NCBI GenBank assembly: GCA_900617975.1
Contig: UZAE01001555.1
Coordinates: 1-12,660, forward strand
Direction of reading: 5' to 3'
Source: Rodentolepis nana
Lineage: Eukaryota > Platyhelminthes > Cestoda > Cyclophyllidea > Hymenolepididae
Length of the DNA stretch: 12,660 bases
This document shows, piece by piece, positions 7,562-12,660 of this stretch. The notes under the pieces are model-generated. The model searched no databases, was not told the DNA's origin, and was given only the letters and a program-made list of their open reading frames with translations. The position numbers and the translations under genes were made by a program. Every line of letters starts with the position of its first letter. The first letter of the stretch is position 1.

Positions 7562-8892
7562 ATGGCCTTATTACCATTTAGCTAATCAAATTAGTAGTTC
7601 CCTTATATCTGTACTTGCTTCAGTGCTACTGATACGCAAGAAGAAGGAATCATTTTTTAATTATATAAATTAAACGCTAGATCCTCATTTTTCTTAGTTG
7701 TTTGGTTAGAAAGAGGAATGAAATTTTTTTGCGTCAATTACCGCCAAATACAAGATGCTTGGTACGAGGTGTTTTGTTCCTCCTCTCATCTCATCATTTT
7801 CCTCGGAGAAAATGATATTATCGCTTGACTTGCAACGGCTATTGAGTTGATTATGACCACTTTTCAAGTGACTGCCAAAAATATTTGGGTCGCTAGGGGC
7901 TAAAGAAGAAGGTGGAAGTTAAGTACTTACGCCCAGAAACTGGTGTATTTACCTTCACAACCAGTTATCAAACAACGCGACTTCGGTTAAGTGTCTTATC
8001 ATACCGGATTGCCCAACCAAACGCGATACTGGCAGTCTCTGATCTCCTCTTTCTACTCAAACCTACTTTTCCATACTTATTAGCCCTCAATTGTCCAAAA
8101 CACGCCTGCCTAACCGAATTTTTCGCCTTTCTACTTTTGAGGTTTTCAGCTACATTCGAAGCATGAGCATATCAAAGATCCATCCTAACTCATTTGGGTT
8201 ACTCTATGGTGTCTGTAGACAATGCAGCCAATCTGATCGTCTATAACTATAACCTGATATGGTTCAACGTGGCGGACACATATTTTTACGTCATCTTGAA
8301 CACTGTGGAACTCGAGGTGGCTGTTATTGTAGTTTGACCTCTATTCGTCTTTGTGACTTCATGTTTTCGATAGTCCTAGCTTATTAATTAATCGATTTAA
8401 AGAAATGGCTAGTCATGCCACTTTACTCCATTCGCACCTCGATTCAAAGAGATTAAAAGATGCATTCAAGTTCAGGGTTAATTTTTATCGATATCACAAA
8501 ATGCAATCCGACCAATTTTGAAGGTCAACATTTAGGGTACAAAAAACTTTGAATCTTGAGGAATGTTTTGGTGTCAGAAACAAATATTTCAATTGATTTC
8601 TTAGATTACACAATTATTATTGTTTCTCAATTCTCTCATAAATTCTAACATTTTTTTCGATTAAATCTTCACCTCTAAGAATAGGATTTCCCCATTTTTA
8701 CGGTTCGATCCCAAGTTTCACATTATTTTTAGTTGGCTAGTACATCACATTCTACCTTCTAAAATATTGGGCAATTCTTATAATTGCTAAAGAATTTTGG
8801 GCAACTGTTTAAAAGAAAGATTGAAATTGAAAATAGAGACTCGTCCATACACTGTTAAGTCCGTGATTTGAGTGGTCTGCATTTACAAGATT
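7562..8892. other. Stretch without recognised genes
   Basis: One forward frame is open from 7897 to 8334 apart from a single TGA at 8164-8166. It gives segments of 89 and 55 residues, the second containing an ATG at 8206. I recognise no domain and it is not clearly above chance. A perfect Pol III B-box word (GGTTCGATCCC) at 8702-8712 has no A box or cloverleaf around it. Confidence 0.4.
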
Positions 8893-8956
8893 GGTATTGT
8901 TAACTGCAAAATGTTTAAATGTTCTGAAATACAAATTTCATGATTTATTTCTCTGG
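8893..8956 (+). repeat. Low-copy direct repeat, second member
   Basis: Partner of 3394-3456. It ends at CTCTGG, about 10 bases before SINE-like copy 8 begins. Whether the insertion truncated this repeat cannot be decided from two copies. Confidence 0.7.
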
Positions 8957-8966
8957 TTGAGGGGGG

Positions 8967-9285
8967 AGGGATGGTTGATAAATCTGCCTCCACGTGGTGC
9001 ACTCTGGGCTACGTATACTCAAGTGACATTAAAGTCTCTAAATTGGCAGTTGGCTTCAAATTGCCATGACCCGACTGTCTGTGTCATATTCTACCACTTT
9101 CGCAGTACTCACCTCACCTTCTTTTCTACCTTCGTGTCTGTCTCTTTTACATCTGTGAATCACTCTTCTGTTCCCCCCCCCCCTCCTCCACTTTTTGTGA
9201 CTTTGATGTTTCTCCCTTCTGTGAAGTCAGCTAAAGGACTAAGGATAACTACCAAAGCGACTCCCATTTGATATAAATAAATTAA
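8967..9285 (+). mobile_element. SINE-like element copy 8
   Basis: A near full-length, diverged copy. The head is mutated (GGTTGATAAATCTGCCTCCACG, so the antisense donor is lost), followed by CACGTGGTGCACTCTGGGC and all later blocks to the ATATAAATAAATTAA tail. The hairpin segment is degraded. It carries an 11-C run at 9173-9183. The sense strand is open throughout and supplies most of a 126-codon chance frame (8891-9271). No clear target duplication. Confidence 0.9.
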
Positions 9286-9471
9286 CTTCCTCGAAGTTAT
9301 TCATTAATTTTCTCATTTTTAAACAGGTTTATAGGGCATCATGCGTGGGGGGGCCAGTGTCTTACGATATTTGGTTTCCCAATTCCTGCGTACAGGAGCA
9401 TATAACAATTATTCAAATACTGGAATAATAAATTCATGGAATTACACAAAAGGAAATGTGTATTTAAATTA

Positions 9472-9777
9472 TTTTATTTATTTATTTATTAATATCAAAT
9501 GCCAGGCGTTTTGATAGTTATCATTAGCCCTTTAGTTGACTTCAGGCTTCACAGAGGGAAGGAACGTCAATGTGAAAAAAAGTCGAGAGGGGGGGGGGAA
9601 CAGAAGAGTGTTTCAAAGATGTAAAAGAGACAGATACAAAGGTAGAGAAAAGGTCAGGTGAGTACTGTGAAAGTAGTCGGATATGGCATACAGTGGGGTC
9701 ATGGTAGTTTGAAGTCGGAAGTCAACTGCCAGTTTATAGACCAGGGTGCACCACGTCGAGGTAAGTCTGCCGCACCC
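9472..9777 (-). mobile_element. SINE-like element copy 9, hairpin segment deleted
   Basis: The (TTTA)n tail is at the left and GAGGTAAGTCTGCCGCACCC at the right. About 27 bases are missing between TTTATAGAC and CAGGGTGCACC, removing the hairpin that is fourfold in copy 7; 306 + 27 gives about 333 bp. A ten-G run sits at 9589-9598. A possible short target duplication is TTTAAATTA at 9463-9471 against TTTAAATGA at 9784-9792. Confidence 0.9.
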
Positions 9778-10237
9778 TCTTGCTTTAAATGAACACTTTT
9801 TGAAGCATATTAGGAAAATGCCTTGTAGGCATGATTCAGGGTATCTAATTAAAATTAATGTGAGTACATTAAACGCTAACGTAGTTTGCACTTCTTGCGA
9901 TTCACATTTTAATTACCGCGCGTCCCTGGAGTTTCTTGTGTGAAAAATAATAATAATAATAAATGCTTTCAAGTACATCTTTATTACTGTGGAAACTGCC
10001 ACTGCTCAGTTCTCTACTCTACTTAATTATATTTCATACATCTTTACACCGTGCATATTCAATAATCGAAGCATTCATGTGTTTGCTAGATCAACCTACC
10101 TTCGCATAATACGTAAGTGCCAATTAGCGAAGGTGGTACTACAAACCACCCAATATGGTCTACATTGCGTGGATACTATTCTATCCACACTCTTGGTGGG
10201 CAATAAATACGTAAGGTCCCATGTGAATAGAGAAGGG
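9778..10237. other. AT-rich stretch without recognised genes
   Basis: Nothing beyond a short (AAT)n microsatellite at 9947-9963. Frames at 9746-9943 and 9989-10285 either start in or run into repeat copies and carry no motifs. Confidence 0.5.
9947..9963. repeat. (AAT)n microsatellite
   Basis: Five consecutive AAT/TAA units followed by AAAT. Confidence 0.8.
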
Positions 10238-10374
10238 TGGGGGTGTGCGATAGACTTACCCCCCTCTCGACTTTTTTCAATTTGATTTTCCTCTCCATCT
10301 GTGAAGCCTGAAGTCAACTAAAGGGCTAATGATAACTATCATAAAGCCTGCCATTTGATTTAAATAAATATTTA
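10238..10374 (+). mobile_element. SINE-like element copy 10, internally deleted
   Basis: It has an intact 5' head (TGGGGGTGTGCGATAGACTTACC) joined directly to CCCCTCTCGACTTTTTTCAA from the 3' half, then the normal end and a TAAATAAATATTTA tail. About 200 bases are lost between the two. The junction falls in a run of C, suggesting microhomology-mediated deletion or template switching. Confidence 0.9.
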
Positions 10375-10469
10375 AAATGTGGTAAATGCAGAATAGTAAT
10401 AATTAAAGCACACGGAGCATTCAATAGTTTACAGCAATTGTTGAAAAGGTGCATCACGCGAACCGCGTT

Positions 10470-10616
10470 TCACAACTCAGCTCGTCTCAAACACTTTGAA
10501 AAGCGTAAAGTGTGCACCTTGGAATCATCTTGTTGAAAAGACGCAATCTCCTTCTCTTCCTCTCTCAGCTGCTCAATTATCAATCGTGCAAATTCCGCAA
10601 CAGAATTTTTGGCGGT
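10470..10616 (-). CDS. Possible terminal-exon fragment, unrecognised
   Basis: This short frame has no ATG and reads on the minus strand from the junction with copy 11 down to a TGA at 10472-10470. It encodes about 48 residues with a charged, helix-prone stretch (EFARLIIEQLREEEKEIASF, residues 8-27) and a basic end (SKCLRRAEL). The region is richer in GC than its flanks. The frame stays open backwards into the repeat head, so any acceptor would lie in or beyond the repeat. I recognise no family. An open frame this short is expected by chance; only its composition makes it worth listing. Confidence 0.18.
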   Translation of the reverse strand, partial: TAKNSVAEFARLIIEQLREEEKEIASFQQDDSKVHTLRFSKCLRRAEL

Positions 10617-10983
10617 GGGGTGTGCGATAGACTTATCTCCACGTGGTGCACCCTGGGCAACGTATACTCATACGGCAAAAAAGTCTATTAATTGGCAGTT
10701 GACTTCTGACTTCAAAATACCATGGCCGCTTCACACTACTCATCTTACCCTTTTCTCTACCTTTGTGTCTGTCTGCCTCTTTTACATCTGTGAATCGATC
10801 TTCTGTTCCCCACCCCTAGTTGCCAACCCAATATATCAAATGGCAGCCGTTTTGATAGCTATTGTTAGCCAGATTATAGTGGTTTGAAGTCAGAGGACAA
10901 TTTCCGGTCAATAGACTTTATTGACGTACGAATTTACGTTGCCCAATTGGCATCAGGTGTAGGTAAGTCTATCACACGCCCCA
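10616..10983. mobile_element. Composite of two SINE-like copies in inverted orientation (copy 11)
   Basis: The left part, 10616-10817, is a plus-oriented copy from head (TGGGGTGTGCGATAGACTTA) to the CTGTTCCCCACCCCT block, with its 3' end missing. The right part, 10831-10983, is minus-oriented. It starts at ATATCAAATGGCAGCCG, has about 190 bases deleted after TTAGCC (10870), and ends in TAAGTCTATCACACGCCCCA. The composite therefore begins and ends with inverted copies of the head, about 100 bp per arm with many mismatches. No flanking direct repeat was found. Confidence 0.85.
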
Positions 10984-11592
10984 CTTCTAACAAATATCAT
11001 ATTTCAAATGGCCCATTTTGAATGAATAAGTAGTAATTCAGGCTTACCTACTATCAGGTCAACAAAATCGAATACAAAAGATGTTTCTTCCGAAATCCTT
11101 TAAATGTTCAGTCGAGAAAATGATACAAATTTCGATTTTTGAGGTATGAACAACTGACATATGCTGAATTTATTGTCCGAATACAAATTAAATTTTGCAC
11201 GGTTTACTTAATTCGTTTAAGTAGCATTGAATAATAGATTTTTTGATTTTCCTCCAACCATCAGTGTTCAAGTGGACAAATAAGAGTTGCCTTAATTATA
11301 ACCTTGAACGTCGCATTGGCAAACCCAATAATTCATCTGGTGACCAACTTTCGAGGAATCACAGAGGACATTTGAATCTCGCTTATAGTATTTATATTTC
11401 CAAGGTCCCCAATAGGACTTATTGCTTAGAGCTTAATAATCCAATATTAATGCTTGATTAATAAATACACCACATTTAAACTTGATGACTGGTCAACCGT
11501 TACATAACCCCCATTTAACTAGAGTAAAAGTGTTGCATAAAAGAGAAGAGCAGGTCTTATAGAAAGACTAAGCACTTCTTCAACTTCTAATC
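10984..11592. other. AT-rich stretch without recognised genes
   Basis: Nothing firm. The word ATTTCAAATGGC at 11001-11012 resembles the inner edge of the repeat tail but is too short to call. On the minus strand 11097-11048 looks like a 50-nt exon (branch-like CTGAAC, AAAG acceptor, TAG|GTAAGC donor). It could pair with the candidate exon at 10470-10616, but this is speculative. Confidence 0.35.
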
Positions 11593-12150
11593 ATGCCCAC
11601 CTCTCCGTTTCTTTCTGATGAGCGACTGTGGTTAATTCTCGAATACAACCATTACGCAATACTGGTGAGTAACTGGCAATAAATCTTAAAGCTTCTACTG
11701 CTTAACAGGTGACTGGGTATTTCTGGTCTGTAATGGGATTAATTTTCCTATCAGCAAAGTCGTTTACTGTGGCAATTCCTTTCAGCGTATCATATCTTGT
11801 AGCCGGACTCACTATTTTATTATTAGCCAATGAGTGCTTTTGTCATAGAGGCAGTTCAAAGCGAAAGTTCATATTGGTAAATGCTGTCCATTTTTGTTTA
11901 ATAACATTGAACTAGATTTCCATTTTAAAAACAATTTTAACCATTTTGGAAATCCTAGCAATTATTCACCTATGTATTGGCCACAATTTATTCAGCATTG
12001 GAATTGTCGCTTTGGCAATTGCGAAAATTCCAGGACTGCTTTGCAGCTTCAAACTGTGGGTCCGTGTTTGAAGAAACACCTTGGACACATTGTGGAATAG
12101 AGTGCCAATTTTTTATATTCGTTGATGTCGATGACTATTCTGTAAAATAA
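11593..12150 (+). CDS. Candidate three-exon gene for a small multi-pass membrane protein
   Basis: Model: exon 1 11593-11664, exon 2 11709-11876, exon 3 11959-12150, joined in phase 0 to give 143 residues ending in TAA. Intron 1 is 44 bp (CTG|GTGAGT to TTAACAG) and contains an in-frame stop; intron 2 is 82 bp (TTG|GTAAAT to CCTAG). Hydrophobic segments lie at about residues 21-40, 43-64 and 78-99. A basic patch (residues 74-77) precedes the third. Four cysteines follow at 107, 113, 125 and 129, so the layout resembles a three- or four-span membrane protein with a Cys-rich loop. An AATAAA at 12146-12151 overlaps the stop. I recognise no family. Doubts: the exons are of chance length, all three forward frames are fairly open around 11940-12100, and GTAAAT is a weak donor. 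Exon 1 could instead start at a later acceptor. Confidence 0.27.
11665..11708 (+). other. Candidate 44-bp intron
   Basis: GTGAGT at the start and a pyrimidine-rich TTCTACTGCTTAACAG at the end. Its size is close to the 42-bp intron-like segment at 165-206, so the two support each other if the genome uses minimal introns. Confidence 0.3.
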
Positions 12151-12380
12151 ATTAGAAAAAAATACTCTAATATTGTTCTTATTACTGTGTTTGACTAAAT
12201 GAATATGCTCTGTTGAAATTGAATTATCAAGGTAATAATTACAAATACCAAATATTTCAATTATTCTAGTGTTATGGTAGTGAGGCCGTGAGAACTGCCA
12301 CGAGGCGCACACCTATTATTTCAATTAGTCTGGAGGTAAAGTGTGTTTGTGCTAAGTGCTTTATCACACTTTTGTAAGAC

Positions 12381-12660
12381 ATTTATATATTTATTTCAAA
12401 TGGCAGGCGTTATGGTAGTTATCATTAGCTATTTAGGTGACTTCGTGCTTCACTGAACACCAAAGTGGCAAAAAGTCGAGAGGGGAGACAGAATAATGAT
12501 TCACGGACGTAAAAGAGACAGACAGACACAAAGGTAGAAAAAAAAGGTGAGTACTGTGGAATTAGTCAAATATGAAATGCGGTGGGGTCTTTGTAGTGTG
12601 AAGTCAGAAGTCAACTGCCGATTAATAGACTTTTTTGCCGTATGAGTATACGTTGCCCAG
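12381..12660 (-). mobile_element. SINE-like element copy 12, cut off by the window end
   Basis: The tail ATTTATATATTTATTTC is at the left, then all family blocks in order up to CGTATGAGTATACGTTGCCCAG at the last base. The head (~50 bp) lies beyond the window. The hairpin segment (CGTAT-GAGT-ATACG) is intact. Confidence 0.92.

Noticed and set aside
8702..8712. A perfect B-box word GGTTCGATCCC
   Set aside because: No A box 30-60 bases upstream and no cloverleaf; an isolated match.
8891..9271. A 126-codon plus-strand open frame, the longest in the window
   Set aside because: Most of it is the sense reading of SINE-like copy 8, including a polyproline run from the C tract. The rest is flanking sequence. 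No independent coding signal.
9352..9361. CCAGTGTCTT after copy 8, also found after the low-copy repeat at 3462
   Set aside because: Ten bases only, and not adjacent to the copy 8 end, so it does not show that copy 8 interrupted the low-copy repeat.
10999..11020. Short tail-like word ATTTCAAATGGCCCATTTTG just after copy 11
   Set aside because: Only about a dozen matching bases and no further family blocks; it could be coincidence.
314..12660. Interpreting the whole family as a MITE or other TIR DNA transposon
   Set aside because: Single copies have no terminal inverted repeats, carry an A-rich simple tail and have target duplications of differing length. Only the composite at 10616-10983 shows inverted termini.

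Overview
The window looks like AT-rich, repeat-laden animal (metazoan) nuclear DNA, probably intergenic or intronic. I could not fix the species. An arthropod or other invertebrate is plausible, but that is an inference from composition and repeat style only. Nothing looks bacterial, plasmid-like or viral: there is no dense array of genes, no ribosome binding sites and no tRNA or rRNA gene. No open frame is longer than about 126 codons, and frames of that length are expected by chance in sequence this AT-rich.

The dominant content is one dispersed SINE-like retroposon family. I count about twelve loci in both orientations, covering roughly 29% of the window. A full copy is about 335 bp. Its sense 5' end is GGGGTGTGCGATAGACTTAC. 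Its body is pyrimidine-rich, and it ends in CTGCCATTTGAAATAAATAA with a (TAAA)n-type tail. Three copies (4321-4656, 5545-5996, 7088-7550) lie between 10-12 bp direct repeats next to both ends, which marks the exact termini and indicates target-primed retroposition. I see no tRNA, 5S or 7SL promoter boxes, so the family's origin is unresolved.

Layout: 1-313 holds a possible small exon, cut off by a 3' fragment of the repeat (314-388). 630-763 is a truncated copy. 764-1810 has nothing recognisable. 1811-2596 is a head-to-head inverted pair with internal tandem duplications. 2597-4320 is unannotated AT-rich DNA with a small low-copy repeat and a G-quadruplex motif. 4321-4656, 5545-5996 and 7088-7550 are the TSD-flanked copies, two of them enlarged by internal duplications. 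7551-8892 has no clear feature. 8967-9285, 9472-9777, 10238-10374 and 10616-10983 are further copies; the last is a composite with head sequences at both outer ends. 10984-12380 contains the only gene-like candidate, a weak three-exon membrane-protein model at 11593-12150. A last copy starts at 12381 and runs off the window.

There is no gene set acting together here. The interest lies in the repeat family. It has a nested self-complementary head, a hairpin unit that has expanded to four copies in one element and been deleted in another, subterminal inverted repeats, and a conserved 5' splice donor on its antisense strand. Two loci also have inverted-pair architectures that would form long RNA hairpins if transcribed.
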